From the NCBI GenBank assembly GCA_043822065.1, contig JBDRCC010000006.1:16578-80577 (forward strand): DNA of 64,000 nt, in the 5' to 3' direction. The stretch comes from JBDRCC01 sp043822065 [NCBI: archaeon]. Its GTDB lineage: Archaea; Undinarchaeota; CAZHTU01. A model generated the notes under the pieces. It was not told the origin of the DNA. It was given only the letters and a program-made list of their open reading frames with translations, and ran no database searches. Positions 35,803 to 46,198 of this stretch are shown in pieces; position 1 is the first letter of the stretch; the number at the start of each line of letters is the position of its first letter. Both the position numbers and the translations under genes were made by a program.

Positions 35803-35839
35803 AAAATAGCTAAGTCTCGCGGAAAATAAAAACCTATGC

Positions 35840-36046
35840 CTAAGGCACCTTTATGTCAAAATACTTCTCGAGGACGTCCCCGTTTGGCATCATCCCGCTG
35901 GGGATTGGATGGTTCTTTTCTATCAGCTTCCTGCGCTCGCAGTCATAGCAGTTCCCCTCGCAGTAGTTGCATATCCACAGCCTGCCGTTTTTGGAGTCTT
36001 TCAGCTGTTTGTACAACTCGCAGGCACCGGCATAGCTGCACTTCAT
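35840..36046 (-). CDS. Small cysteine-rich putative metal-binding protein
   Basis: 68 residues with six Cys in the pattern C-x5-C-x16-C-x2-C-x3-C-x2-C (residues 3, 9, 26, 29, 33, 36), consistent with zinc or an iron-sulfur cluster. The second half is not Cys-rich. No family recognised. AT-rich leader upstream (36047-36110) with a TATA-like element. Confidence 0.65.
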   Translation of the reverse strand: MKCSYAGACELYKQLKDSKNGRLWICNYCEGNCYDCERRKLIEKNHPIPSGMMPNGDVLEKYFDIKVP

Positions 36047-36140
36047 GCCAAGAAAATATCATAAATCCGTAAATACCTTCCGTATTAGAGGTATATACGC
36101 ACTCCAAAAAATTCTTTAACAGCAAAGCCATTACTGTCTT

Positions 36141-36998
36141 GTGAAAACCTCGCACCACATCTACTTCAAAGACGCGTCCTGCATGGAGGATGTCCCTGAC
36201 GAAAGCGTCAACTTGGTAATTACCTCCCCACCTTATCCCATGATTGAGATGTGGGACGATATGTTCACCAAGGCAGACCCGGCGATAGGCTCGCTCTTCC
36301 GCTCCCTCGAGTCGAGCCAGTCTGAGGATGACGTCTCAAAAATCTACTCGCGCATGCACCTGTATCTTGGCAAGGTGTGGAGCGAGTGCTTCCGCGTCCT
36401 TGCGAACGGCGGGATTGCATGCATCAACATCGGCGACGCCACGAGAAACATCAACGGAAACTACCGCCTTTTCCCAAACCATTCGAGAATACTTCACGCA
36501 TTCGACAACCTTGGCTTCATCACCCTGCCTTATGTCCTCTGGAGCAAGCCGACAAACAAGCCGAACGCGTTCCTTGGCTCAGGCTTCCTGCCGCCGAATG
36601 CCTATGTCACAGTTGATGCGGAGTACATCCTGATATTCCGCAAGGGCGGGCTGCGCCATTTTACGCCCCACCATAGGATACGGTATGCCAGCAAGTTCAC
36701 AAAAGCAGAGCGGGACACTTGGTTCAGCCAGATATGGACGCTGAAGGGGGCAAAACAGCAGAATCCAGCCATCCTGCGCAGGACTGGCGCCTACCCCCAG
36801 GAGATATCCGACCGCCTCGTGAAGATGTTTTCAATAGCCGGCGACACCATCCTCGACCCATTTCTGGGCACAGGCACGACAATCAAAAGCGCGATAGCCC
36901 ACGGCCGCAGCTCAATCGGCTACGAAATAGACAAGTCGCTCAAGCCAGTGATAAAGCAAAAGCTCGGAATCAGCGCAGAAGTCGGCCTCTCGGATTGA
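36141..36998 (+). CDS. DNA methyltransferase (N4-cytosine/N6-adenine, beta-class order)
   Basis: 285 residues, GTG start at 36141. Motif IV TSPPYP (about residue 31) comes before motif I DPFLGTGTT (about residue 241), the beta-group order. The TSPPY form is typical of N4-cytosine enzymes but also occurs in N6-adenine ones. No restriction endonuclease or specificity subunit is beside it, so it looks like an orphan, possibly used for replication marking or self-recognition. Target site cannot be read from sequence. Confidence 0.88.
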   Translation: MKTSHHIYFKDASCMEDVPDESVNLVITSPPYPMIEMWDDMFTKADPAIGSLFRSLESSQSEDDVSKIYSRMHLYLGKVWSECFRVLANGGIACINIGDATRNINGNYRLFPNHSRILHAFDNLGFITLPYVLWSKPTNKPNAFLGSGFLPPNAYVTVDAEYILIFRKGGLRHFTPHHRIRYASKFTKAERDTWFSQIWTLKGAKQQNPAILRRTGAYPQEISDRLVKMFSIAGDTILDPFLGTGTTIKSAIAHGRSSIGYEIDKSLKPVIKQKLGISAEVGLSD

Positions 36999-37028
36999 TT
37001 TTTATATCCTGCCTGCCATAGATAGGAT

Positions 37029-37664
37029 ATGACGCGGATAAAGCACGGCGGAGTCATCGTCGAGCACTATGCCTTTGACTACAACGAGCCGAACGGCGAC
37101 GAGAAAAAGTTTCTGCTGCGCAAGGCTGCGCTCCTAGAACTGCTCCTCCAGAACTTCTATTCGACAAAGGGCATCTTTCCACACATTCCAGTCCAGGGCC
37201 CGATAAGCTTCGAGACAATGCTGCAAACCAACGACGACGAATTCATCAAGCGCCTTATATTCGACCACACCCTTCGCGGCGGGAGCATGGGGAAGTACTG
37301 CGACGAGGCATGGCTCCTCTACTACAAGGGAAAAGTCGCCGGCTTCTCTTCGATAATAACTAACTGGTACAACTATCCAGACACCTGCGAGCGTGCCAGC
37401 CACGACTTTCCAAAAGCTACGAAGGGCTTCAGGCTCGCAGACCACGCAATGGTCCTCGACATCTGCGTGCACCCGGATTATGCGGGTATCGGGCTCGGCA
37501 CTGCCCTGCTTGATGCAGTATTCCACAGGATAAAGCTCCTTAAAAGAAAGCCCGTCGCATATATCCGCGAAGGCCTGAAGTCCAAAGGGCTGTTCGAGAA
37601 GGCAGGCGGGAAAATAAAGGAAAGCGACTCTGAAAACGGCTTGTTCACAGTCTGCTTCCAGTAG
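37029..37664 (+). CDS. GNAT-family N-acetyltransferase
   Basis: 211 residues. The motif A region is AMVLDICVHPDYAGIGLGTALLDAVFHRIK with acetyl-CoA loop AGIGLG. The N-terminal 90 residues carry extra helices. The ATG at 37029 follows a TATA-like TTTTTATATC at about 37000-37010, so initiation is leaderless or nearly so. Substrate unknown. Confidence 0.82.
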   Translation: MTRIKHGGVIVEHYAFDYNEPNGDEKKFLLRKAALLELLLQNFYSTKGIFPHIPVQGPISFETMLQTNDDEFIKRLIFDHTLRGGSMGKYCDEAWLLYYKGKVAGFSSIITNWYNYPDTCERASHDFPKATKGFRLADHAMVLDICVHPDYAGIGLGTALLDAVFHRIKLLKRKPVAYIREGLKSKGLFEKAGGKIKESDSENGLFTVCFQ

Positions 37665-37665
37665 C

Positions 37666-39330
37666 CTATTTTACCTGGTCAATAAAGCCGAGGCTCTCAG
37701 GAAGCGCCTTGCTGAGTATCCTTACTCCTTCCGCGATATTCTCAATCGTCGGCTTGCTGAAGTTTACCCTTGCCGTGTTCTTGTGCGTTTCAGGGTTTAG
37801 CGCGTAAAAGTCCTCACCTGGGACGATTGCCACACGGTTAAGGAACTCTTTGAAATCAGGATTGTCACTCTTCAGGGCGTCGTTCAAGTTCGTCATGTAT
37901 TCCTTGTCCAAAAGCCTCTTGTTGACGACCTCATTGGCGTCAAAGTTGTCCGGTCCCGTAAGCCAGAGGAACATGCCGCCTTCCGGCTTCGTCCACCTGA
38001 AGCCAAACCTCTGGAGCCCGCTCTCCTCCAGCGCGTCAAGCATGGCGTCCCGCTTCCCTTTGTACATCTTTTTTATGTTTTTGATATGCCCGCTGACAAT
38101 GTCTCCTTCCATCAGGAACTCATATGCGAGCCACTGGCTTAGGCTTGAGGAGTGCAGGTCGTAGGACTGCTTAGCCTGGACAAGCTTGTCGACGATGTCT
38201 TTTCTGGCAATCATGCAGCCAAGCCTAATCCCCGGTGCAAAAATCTTAGAGAATGAGCCTAGGTAGACGACAATATCCTCAGTGTCAAACGACTTTATTG
38301 GCGGCAGATATTTGCCTTCATACCGCAGTGAGCCGTACGGGTCGTCCTCGATTATCAACGTCTTATACTTCGACTCAAGCCCCTTGAACTGTGAATTGTG
38401 CTCGCAAACGACTGCATATATCTCCTTTCGGGCGTCGAGGGAAGTTGTAACTCCCGCTGGGTTCTGGAAATTTGGGATAAGGTAAACGAACTTCGGGTGA
38501 TGCTTTTCAAGGACTTTCTTAAGGTCAGACGGCTTAGGGCCATCCATCCCAAGCTCAAGCTCGTGGAACTTTGAAGTATGCATCCTGAACGGCCCAAGGG
38601 CGCCAGTGTATGTCGGCGCCTCGACCACAATCGAGTCCCATTTGTTGACAAGTATGTGCGCAAGCCCGAAAAGCGCCTGCTGGGAGCCTGCAGTAATCAT
38701 GATGTTGTGCGGCGTCTGGTCCTTTATCTTAAGCGTCTTTTCCGCAACTTCCAGCGTCTTCAGCCTGAGCTCCTCAAGCCCTGATGTCTCGTCGTACTGG
38801 AGCGCCCGCCTCGCCTTTGCAAAGTCGTTCTGCTTCAGTAGTATCTTATCGTTTAGGAGAGAGCCTATGACCTCAATCGGGAAGGACTTCGGGTCGGGGA
38901 TGCCGCCTGCGAAGGAGATTATGTCCTTTTCCTTCAGGACTGCCAAAAGCTGCCTTATCACGCTTGACCTCATGTTCTGGGCGGTCACGGAAAACAGCGA
39001 GTTGAAGTTTATGCTCTCTATGTTCGGGACGAACATGTCGACAATGCTCCTGTCGAATGGCCTCCAGCCATCTATCTCCTTCTTCTGCTCTAGTTTGTTG
39101 AAATGGCCCCTAATGAACTGCTTTATCTCCTCCTCGGTCATTGGATTGGTCAGGTCCAGGAAAAACCTGTCGCCCGCGCCAAAATCCTGCACCCAGTACT
39201 TCTCAAAGATTTCCCAGCTTTTCGTCAGCTCTAGTATGCGCTCTAGGACATGGTACGGGTGCCTGTCGTCTGCACGGTCAACATGGAAATAAACCTCAAT
39301 CGTCTTGAATTTCGGTGCGTCTCTCGCCAT
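37666..39330 (-). CDS. PLP-dependent aminotransferase (LysN/KAT-like) with N-terminal extension
   Basis: 554 residues. Residues 1-115 are an unrecognised extension (IEVYFHVDRADDRHPYHVLERIL), likely alpha/beta. Residues 130-550 are a class I/II aminotransferase: ISFAGGIPDPKSFP, ITAGSQQALFGLA, PNFQNPAGVT, and the PLP-Lys in YLGSFSKIFAPGIRLG. It is closely similar to the shorter protein at 44871-46109. Relatives handle 2-aminoadipate, branched-chain or aromatic amino acids. It shares a divergent promoter region with the AIM24 gene. The extension may add regulation or a substrate-binding role. Confidence 0.88.
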   Translation of the reverse strand: MARDAPKFKTIEVYFHVDRADDRHPYHVLERILELTKSWEIFEKYWVQDFGAGDRFFLDLTNPMTEEEIKQFIRGHFNKLEQKKEIDGWRPFDRSIVDMFVPNIESINFNSLFSVTAQNMRSSVIRQLLAVLKEKDIISFAGGIPDPKSFPIEVIGSLLNDKILLKQNDFAKARRALQYDETSGLEELRLKTLEVAEKTLKIKDQTPHNIMITAGSQQALFGLAHILVNKWDSIVVEAPTYTGALGPFRMHTSKFHELELGMDGPKPSDLKKVLEKHHPKFVYLIPNFQNPAGVTTSLDARKEIYAVVCEHNSQFKGLESKYKTLIIEDDPYGSLRYEGKYLPPIKSFDTEDIVVYLGSFSKIFAPGIRLGCMIARKDIVDKLVQAKQSYDLHSSSLSQWLAYEFLMEGDIVSGHIKNIKKMYKGKRDAMLDALEESGLQRFGFRWTKPEGGMFLWLTGPDNFDANEVVNKRLLDKEYMTNLNDALKSDNPDFKEFLNRVAIVPGEDFYALNPETHKNTARVNFSKPTIENIAEGVRILSKALPESLGFIDQVK

Positions 39331-39349
39331 CGCTCTAATATTTGCACTC

Positions 39350-39392
39350 CTCTTATTTAAATCCTTCTACCAGGATATGTTTTTATAATTCT
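39350..39392. promoter_or_regulatory. Divergent promoters of aminotransferase and AIM24 gene
   Basis: The minus-strand TATA ATTTAAATAAG (39350-39360) lies about 25 bases from the aminotransferase ATG at 39330. The plus-strand TATA TTTTTATAATT (39379-39389) lies about 25 bases from the ATG at 39410. Confidence 0.6.
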
Positions 39393-39409
39393 GCCGCCTT
39401 AGTACTACC

Positions 39410-40156
39410 ATGGAAATCAAAAAGCAGTTCGAGCCGGCATACACCTCCGTTACAGTATCACTCGCCGAAGGCGAGTCAATACGCGCCGAAGGCGGCGCCA
39501 TGATGTCCCATTCGCCCCACGTAAAGATGGAGACCCAGATGCGGGACAAGTCCGTGCTGAAGTCCCTCAAGGTAATGGTCCTCGGGGCGGAGACCTTTTT
39601 CCTAAACAAGTTTACCGCCACAAATGGCCCTGGCGACGTCACCCTTGCGCCTGCCTTCCCTGGCGATATCACTACAATCGACCTCAATGGGAACGGCTAT
39701 ATCATCCAGTCCGGCTCCTACATGGCAAGCGAAAATGGCGTCGACATCGACACCAAATGGCAGGGGCTGAAGGGAATCCTTGCCGAAGGCGACCTTTTCT
39801 TCCTGCACGCTACCGGAAACGGAAATGTTCTCATCGCTTCCTTTGGCGGCATGGAGGCTTTCCAGCTAAACAAAGGCGAGGAGTACATCGTCGACAGCGG
39901 GCACCTCGTCGCTTTTGAGGACTCGATACAGTACGACGTCGAACTCGTCAAAGGGTTAAAATCAATAGCATTCTCCGGCGAGGGGCTAATCTGCAGGATG
40001 CGGGGGCCCGGCTGGGTAATTACCCAGTCCAGGTCTGTCGGCTCGTTCATCTCCTGGCTGATGCCATACCTGCCAAAGCAGTCCACAAAAATGAACGAGC
40101 GGGGCGATGCGGCCGCGCTTGCCGGAAGCATGATCGGCAGGCGGATGGGGATATAG
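39410..40156 (+). CDS. AIM24/TIGR00266 family protein
   Basis: 248 residues, beta-rich. It matches the family phrases VSLAEGESIRAEGGAMMSHSP, NGPGDVTLAPAFPGDI and GLICRMRGPGWVITQSRS. The family is widespread, with unclear biochemistry and possible membrane-associated roles. It ends 14 bases before the ADP-forming acyl-CoA synthetase gene and may be the first gene of that operon. Confidence 0.88.
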   Translation: MEIKKQFEPAYTSVTVSLAEGESIRAEGGAMMSHSPHVKMETQMRDKSVLKSLKVMVLGAETFFLNKFTATNGPGDVTLAPAFPGDITTIDLNGNGYIIQSGSYMASENGVDIDTKWQGLKGILAEGDLFFLHATGNGNVLIASFGGMEAFQLNKGEEYIVDSGHLVAFEDSIQYDVELVKGLKSIAFSGEGLICRMRGPGWVITQSRSVGSFISWLMPYLPKQSTKMNERGDAAALAGSMIGRRMGI

Positions 40157-40170
40157 CACGGATAGTTGCA

Positions 40171-42360
40171 ATGGGTTCGAAGATTGTAAAGGGCGCAATT
40201 TCGGCTGGAAGTGAATACCTCAGCGAGGCAGAGGGATACCAACTTCTGAAGGAGTATGGCATTAAATTCCCCCCGTATGGCCTGGCCAAGAGCGATGCGG
40301 AGGCAGTCCGCATAGCAAAAAGGCTCGGCTTCCCCGTGGTCATGAAGGTTGCGTCCCCTCAGCTGCTTCACAAGGCAGAGATAGGGGGGGTAGCCCTTGG
40401 TCTGGACTCAGAACGAGAGGCGAGGCTTGCCTTTAAATCGCTCATGAAAAGAGCCAGAGAATGGGCTGGAAAGAGAAAGGGCAGGACGATTGAAGGCATT
40501 TTGGTCCAGAAGCAGTGCGCAGGCTACTCCCTCCCCCTCCTGGTGGGTGCCGTGACCGACCTGGTGATGGGAAAGGCGCTTGCACTGAGCATCGGCGGGG
40601 ATGCTGCTGATGTCTACACGAAGGACTTCGGCGACATTCAGTTCAGGGTACTTCCTGCGGACGATTCGGAGATACAGAGCATGCGGGAAAGCCTGCATGC
40701 AAAGCGGTTCTTCATGGAGTTCAGGGGAAATCCGAAACGGGATGCCTCAGCCCTCGACCAGACCCTCAAGAAGCTTTCAAGGATGGTCCTCGAGAATCCG
40801 GAGATAGAAAACATCGAGCTGAACCCCCTTCTGCTTTTTGGCAAGGCGGCTGCCGCAGTTGATGTCGTGACAGTTCTCAGGCGCAGGGTGAAAAAGCCAG
40901 AGGCGGGCAGGAAGCGCTGCCTTGATGCGCTCGCGCTTCTCAACAGGGATTCAAAGATAGGCATCGTTGGCTCCTTTTCCCAGGAGCCGGACCAGTCAGG
41001 AAAGCCGAAGGGCAGGTACGCGAGGATGGTAGTTGACAACCTCATTGCACTCGGCTACAAGGGGATAGTTCCCGTCTGGTTCAATGCTGGGGATGGGGAG
41101 AGGTACCGCGGATTCGAGTACTGCAAAAACGCGTCAGACACCAAGCTTGACATTGCAATAATCGTTGTTTCTGCGAAAAAAGTTGCTGGCGTCTTTGATG
41201 AATGCGTGAAATCCGGCGCCAAGCTCGTCGTTATCCAGTCCGCAGGCTTTGCAGAGACCGGGCCCATCGGGAGACGGGCGGAGGAGGAAATCCTGAAAAC
41301 GGCAAAGGCCGCTGGCGTCGCCGTCATGGGCCCGAACTGCCTTGGAATATTCGCCCCGAAATCAAAAATAGACACTATGTTCACTGACAAGATTTATGCT
41401 GGGCGGGCCAGGGGGGGCTTTTCGCTCATCTCCCAGAGCGGCGGCGTCGGGACCTCAATAATAGATGAGCTCTCCAAGAGGAGGCTGGGGGTGAGCCACG
41501 CCTTCTGCTACGGCAATGCCATGGACATAAACGAGACAGACCTCCTGGAGTACCTTGTGAACGACAGCGGCACGAAGATTCTTGCAATATACCTTGAGCA
41601 GATACGGGGAAAGCCAGAGCGGTTCAAAGCCTGCGTAAAAAAGCTCATGAAGAGAAGGGTCCCCATCGTCGTCCTCACCCCAAGCGTAAGCGAGAGGGGG
41701 GCGGCTGAGATAAGTACCCACACCGGCTCGGTCGCAGGGCGCGGAAAAATCCTGGAAGACTTCCTCAGGCACCAGTGCGGTGCGGTCCTCGCGGCTGACA
41801 TAGAAGACCTCTTCCAGGCGAGCTACTCCCTCCACCTGAACAACAAGCACTGCGGCCTTATGAAGGGGAACAGGGTCGCGCTTGTGAGCAATGCGGGCTC
41901 GGACAAGACGCTCATATCCATGAACCTTGAGAAGAACGGCCTCGCCCAGGCAAGGTTCTCGGCGGCGCAGAGGGAAGAGTTCTTCAGCCTGATAACGGGG
42001 AGCGAGATAGACGGCATAGCAACGGTCGACGAAGAGAACAACATAGTCCTTGACCTGACGGGGAGCGTCCAGAAGGGCACCTTCAACAAGGCGCTCGAGT
42101 TCGTCTTCTCGTGCAAAAATGTGGACGCTGTCGCCATGGGCGCCGCCATAAACACGGGCATAGAGTGGGAGGAGCTCGCCAAGAAGGCCTACCAGCTGAG
42201 GGAGAAGTACAGGAAGCCCGTCGTCTACCTCGAGTGGTTTGAGAACTCGGAGATTATCCGGAGCAAGTATGAAATCCCCGCTGGAAGGAGCCACGAGCGG
42301 TGCACGCGGGACCTAAAGAACTTCTTCGAGTTTTCAAAAGGCGCGAGGCAAGTTTTATAA
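40171..42360 (+). CDS. ADP-forming acyl-CoA synthetase, beta-alpha fusion
   Basis: 729 residues. Residues 1-240 are the ATP-grasp (beta) part (FPVVMKVASPQLLHKAEIGGVALGL); residues 260-729 are the CoA-binding and CoA-ligase (alpha) part, with VMGPNCLGIF, ISQSGGVGTSI and the phospho-His motif STHTGSVAG (about residue 515). It makes acid plus ATP from acyl-CoA, ADP and phosphate. The usual fused order is alpha-beta; here it is reversed. It heads the 2-oxoacid:ferredoxin oxidoreductase genes with a 22-base gap. Chain-length preference is unknown. Confidence 0.93.
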   Translation: MGSKIVKGAISAGSEYLSEAEGYQLLKEYGIKFPPYGLAKSDAEAVRIAKRLGFPVVMKVASPQLLHKAEIGGVALGLDSEREARLAFKSLMKRAREWAGKRKGRTIEGILVQKQCAGYSLPLLVGAVTDLVMGKALALSIGGDAADVYTKDFGDIQFRVLPADDSEIQSMRESLHAKRFFMEFRGNPKRDASALDQTLKKLSRMVLENPEIENIELNPLLLFGKAAAAVDVVTVLRRRVKKPEAGRKRCLDALALLNRDSKIGIVGSFSQEPDQSGKPKGRYARMVVDNLIALGYKGIVPVWFNAGDGERYRGFEYCKNASDTKLDIAIIVVSAKKVAGVFDECVKSGAKLVVIQSAGFAETGPIGRRAEEEILKTAKAAGVAVMGPNCLGIFAPKSKIDTMFTDKIYAGRARGGFSLISQSGGVGTSIIDELSKRRLGVSHAFCYGNAMDINETDLLEYLVNDSGTKILAIYLEQIRGKPERFKACVKKLMKRRVPIVVLTPSVSERGAAEISTHTGSVAGRGKILEDFLRHQCGAVLAADIEDLFQASYSLHLNNKHCGLMKGNRVALVSNAGSDKTLISMNLEKNGLAQARFSAAQREEFFSLITGSEIDGIATVDEENNIVLDLTGSVQKGTFNKALEFVFSCKNVDAVAMGAAINTGIEWEELAKKAYQLREKYRKPVVYLEWFENSEIIRSKYEIPAGRSHERCTRDLKNFFEFSKGARQVL

Positions 42361-42382
42361 CGTTCCAGGACATTTGTCGCGT

Positions 42383-42583
42383 ATGGCAGTTAAGATAGAG
42401 CGGGACAGGTGCAAAGGGTGCGGCCTGTGCATCCATTTCTGCCCAGTAAAGATACTAAAGCGGTCGGGCAGGCTCAACAAGCGCGGGCAGTACCCAGCCG
42501 AGATAACCGACCAGAAGAAGTGCATCTCCTGCAAGATGTGCGCAATCATCTGCCCTGACACCGCAATAGAGGTGTTCAAATGA
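42383..42583 (+). CDS. 2-oxoacid:ferredoxin oxidoreductase delta subunit (2x[4Fe-4S])
   Basis: 66 residues with two CxxCxxCxxxCP motifs (CKGCGLCIHFCP, CISCKMCAIICP), the ferredoxin-like electron carrier of four-subunit 2-oxoacid oxidoreductases. I take the ATG at 42383; a TTG nine bases upstream is also open. The stop overlaps the next start by four bases. Confidence 0.9.
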   Translation: MAVKIERDRCKGCGLCIHFCPVKILKRSGRLNKRGQYPAEITDQKKCISCKMCAIICPDTAIEVFK

Positions 42584-43610
42584 AGGGGCTCATGGCTGGG
42601 AATGAGGCACTGGCGGAAGCCGCAATCCGCGCAGGCTGCAAGTTTTACTTCGGCTACCCCATAACCCCCCAGAGCGAAATCCCAGAATACCTCGCGAAGA
42701 ACTTCCAGAAGCGCGGCGGCCACTTTCTCCAGACTGAGAGCGAGGTCGCAACAATAAACATGGTGATGGGCGCTTCAGCCGCCGGCGCCAGGGCCATGAC
42801 GTCTTCCTCAAGCCCGGGCATAAGCCTGATGCAGGAGGGGATTTCCTACATGGTCGGCTGTGAGCTCCCTGCAGTCATTGTTGATGTGATGCGGGGGGGA
42901 CCTGGCCTCGGGAACATCGCCCCTGCCCAGGGCGACTACTTCCAGATGGTCAAGGGCGGCGGCCACGGCGACTACAACCTAATAGTCCTTGCCCCGAACT
43001 CGGTCCAGGAAATGGCAGACCTTACCCACCTTGCATTCGACCTTGCGGACAAGTACCGCAACCCGGCGGTGATACTCGCAGACGGCCTTCTCGGCCAGAT
43101 GATTGAGCCGGTCACCTTCAAAAAACACACCAAGAAAAAAGCCAGGAAGCCCTGGGCGCTCACCGGCGCAAAAAGCCGCAAGCCAAACATCATAAACTCC
43201 CTCTACCTCGCGCCCGAAGGCCTTGAGGCCCACAACAAGGACCTCCAGAAAAAATTCAAATCCATGAGGACGGAAGCCCGCTACGAATCATTCAGGGCAG
43301 ATGATGCCGACATCATCCTCGTCGCCTACGGCACCTGCTCCCGCTTAGCCAAGACCGTCGTCGAGGACGGCAGAAAAGAGGGGTTAAAGCTCGGTCTCAT
43401 CCGCCCCATAACCCTCTGGCCATTCCCTTCGGAGGCAATCAGAAAAGCGGCAGGGAGGGCAAGGGCGCTTCTTGTCGTCGAGCTGAGTGCGGGGCAGATG
43501 GTTGAGGACGTCCGCCTGGCAGTCAACGGAAAGAAGCCAGTCCACTTTTTCGGCAGGATGGGCGGGATGGTGCCTTTCCCCGAAGACATACTCAAGGAGG
43601 CCAAAAAGAT

Positions 43611-43614
<4 letters not shown>
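42580..43614 (+). CDS. 2-oxoacid:ferredoxin oxidoreductase alpha subunit
   Basis: 344 residues of KorA/VorB type: [28 protein letters not shown] at the N terminus, [15 protein letters not shown] in the middle, and a transketolase C-terminal domain (about 220-340) with [10 protein letters not shown]. With the delta, beta and gamma subunits it converts a 2-oxoacid and CoA to acyl-CoA, CO2 and reduced ferredoxin. Branched-chain or 2-oxoglutarate substrates are both possible. Overlaps its neighbours at both ends. Confidence 0.92.
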
Positions 43615-44337
<723 letters not shown>

Positions 44338-44345
<8 letters not shown>

Positions 44346-44874
44346 GCAGAAGGTTGTCGTCGCCGGCTTCGGAGGTCAGGGCATCCTCCTCATCGGCCGC
44401 CTCCTCGCCCGCGCCGCCATGCTCGAGGGGCATCACATAACCTGGATATCGTCTTACGGTCCTGAAATGCGCGGGGGGACTGCAAACTGCTCCGTCGTGA
44501 TATCCAGAAAGGAGATAGGCTCCCCCCTCGTCCCGAACCCGGACGCTGCAATCGTCATGAACCTGCCTTCCTTCGACAAGTTCGCGCCGTGCGTCAAAAG
44601 AGGAGGCATCCTTCTCATCGACGGCTCCCTCGTCACGAGGAAGTCCCCTCGGAAGGACATCTCCCAGTTCACGGTAAACGCAAACGACATCGCAAAAGGG
44701 CTCGGCGACCCGATTGCCGCAAACATGGTCATGCTTGGCGCCTACCTCAAGCTGACAAAGGCGGTCTCTTTAAGCAGCGTCATGAAGGCGATGAAGGAGA
44801 TGCTCCCGCCCCACCGCCAGAAGCTAATCCCGCTCAACAAAAAAGCAGTCGAAGCTGGCATGGGCGCCGTCTAA
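44338..44874 (+). CDS. 2-oxoacid:ferredoxin oxidoreductase gamma subunit
   Basis: 178 residues. The family phrase [22 protein letters not shown] is at the N terminus, followed by [19 protein letters not shown]. It completes the four-subunit enzyme. The stop overlaps the stop of the convergent aminotransferase by four bases. Confidence 0.93.
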
Positions 44875-46109
44875 CCCTCCGCCAGGACCTCGGACAGTAT
44901 CCGTATCCCCTCTTCTATCTCCCCAACCGTCGGCTTGCTGAAGTTTATCCGCATGGTGTTCCTCTTGGGGTTCTCCGCGTAGAACCCGTCGCCTGGCACG
45001 TATGCAACCCTCCGGTCATACCCTTTGGACTTCATGTATTTCTTGTCCAGCAGCCTTTCCTCAAGGGTCTTCCTGGCGTCAAAACCCTCTGGCCCGGTCA
45101 TCCACAGGAACATCCCGCCGTCAGGCCTGGTCCACGTAAACCCGCTATCCTCCGGGAACTCCCGCTCAAGCGCGTCCAGCATGGACAGCATCTTTTTCTT
45201 GTAGAATTCCACAGTTGCCTTAATGTGCCCCGGCATATCCCCCCGCTCTAGGTACTTCCATATCAGCCACTGGCCAAGGGAGTTCGTCTGCAGGTCGTAC
45301 GACTGCTTTGCAAGCGTGAACTTGGACACTATGTCCTCCCGCGCAATCATGAACCCGACCCTCGTCCCGGGCGTAAAAACCTTGGAAAACGACCCCAGGT
45401 GCATCACCCTCTCCTCGTCATCGAAAGACTTTATCGACGGGATGTCCTTCCCCCTGTACCTGAGCCTCCAGTAAGGGTCGTCCTCCAGTATGAGGAAGTC
45501 GTGCTCGCATGCCAGCTCGTAAATCTGCTTCCTCTTTTTCAGGGACGTCGTTACTCCAGACGGGTTCTCGAAATTTGGGATTATGTACAGGAACTTGGGC
45601 CGCACGCCGCTCTCCAGGTGCCCCTTTAATTCTTCAATCTTCATCCCATCCTGCTCAAGCTCCACGGTGGCAAACTTCCCCCTGCGCATCCTAACCGGCC
45701 CTATCAGCCCCAGGTAGGTCGGAGAGCCTACTACAACCGCGTCCCCCGGGTTTATGAACATGTCCGCCGCAGCGTAAAGCGCCTGCTGGGAGCCGCTGGT
45801 CAACAGGATGTTCTTCACATCCGCGCGTATGCCTATCTCGCCGACATACTCGACGAGCTCCTTCCTGAAGCCAGGAATCCCCTCGGTCGGCCTGTACTGG
45901 AAGGCTTCCTCAAACATCCTGTCATCCGCAACCATCTCATCAAAAATGCTCACGAGCTCCTTCCGCGGGAAAGTCAACGGGTCCGGTATCCCGCCAGCAA
46001 AAGAAATGACGTCCGGCTCAGTCAAAATCTTCAAAAGCTCGCGGACGTCGCTGGCTTTGACCCCCCCTGCGGCGTCGGAAAAAAACTTTGACATGTCAGG
46101 CTTCTTCAT
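44871..46109 (-). CDS. PLP-dependent aminotransferase (LysN/KAT-like)
   Basis: 412 residues, the family's usual length. ISFAGGIPDPLTFPRKEL, LTSGSQQALYAAA, PNFENPSGVT and the PLP-Lys in HLGSFSKVFTPGTRVG are all present. It is a paralogue of the longer enzyme at 37666-39330 but without the N-terminal extension. It converges on the oxidoreductase operon and probably supplies its 2-oxoacids from amino acids, with glutamate returned by GDH. Substrate range not determinable. Confidence 0.9.
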   Translation of the reverse strand: MKKPDMSKFFSDAAGGVKASDVRELLKILTEPDVISFAGGIPDPLTFPRKELVSIFDEMVADDRMFEEAFQYRPTEGIPGFRKELVEYVGEIGIRADVKNILLTSGSQQALYAAADMFINPGDAVVVGSPTYLGLIGPVRMRRGKFATVELEQDGMKIEELKGHLESGVRPKFLYIIPNFENPSGVTTSLKKRKQIYELACEHDFLILEDDPYWRLRYRGKDIPSIKSFDDEERVMHLGSFSKVFTPGTRVGFMIAREDIVSKFTLAKQSYDLQTNSLGQWLIWKYLERGDMPGHIKATVEFYKKKMLSMLDALEREFPEDSGFTWTRPDGGMFLWMTGPEGFDARKTLEERLLDKKYMKSKGYDRRVAYVPGDGFYAENPKRNTMRINFSKPTVGEIEEGIRILSEVLAEG

Positions 46110-46198
46110 GCCAGATATAACGTCCAGCCGCTATAAAAACTTTAGAATACGGTTACCGGCAAGGGAGCTCGCTGTCCGGAGGAAGAATGGGGATCTAA

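Noticed and set aside
41455-42294. 279-codon minus-strand open frame inside the acyl-CoA synthetase gene
   Set aside because: Same kind of shadow; the plus strand carries clear catalytic motifs.
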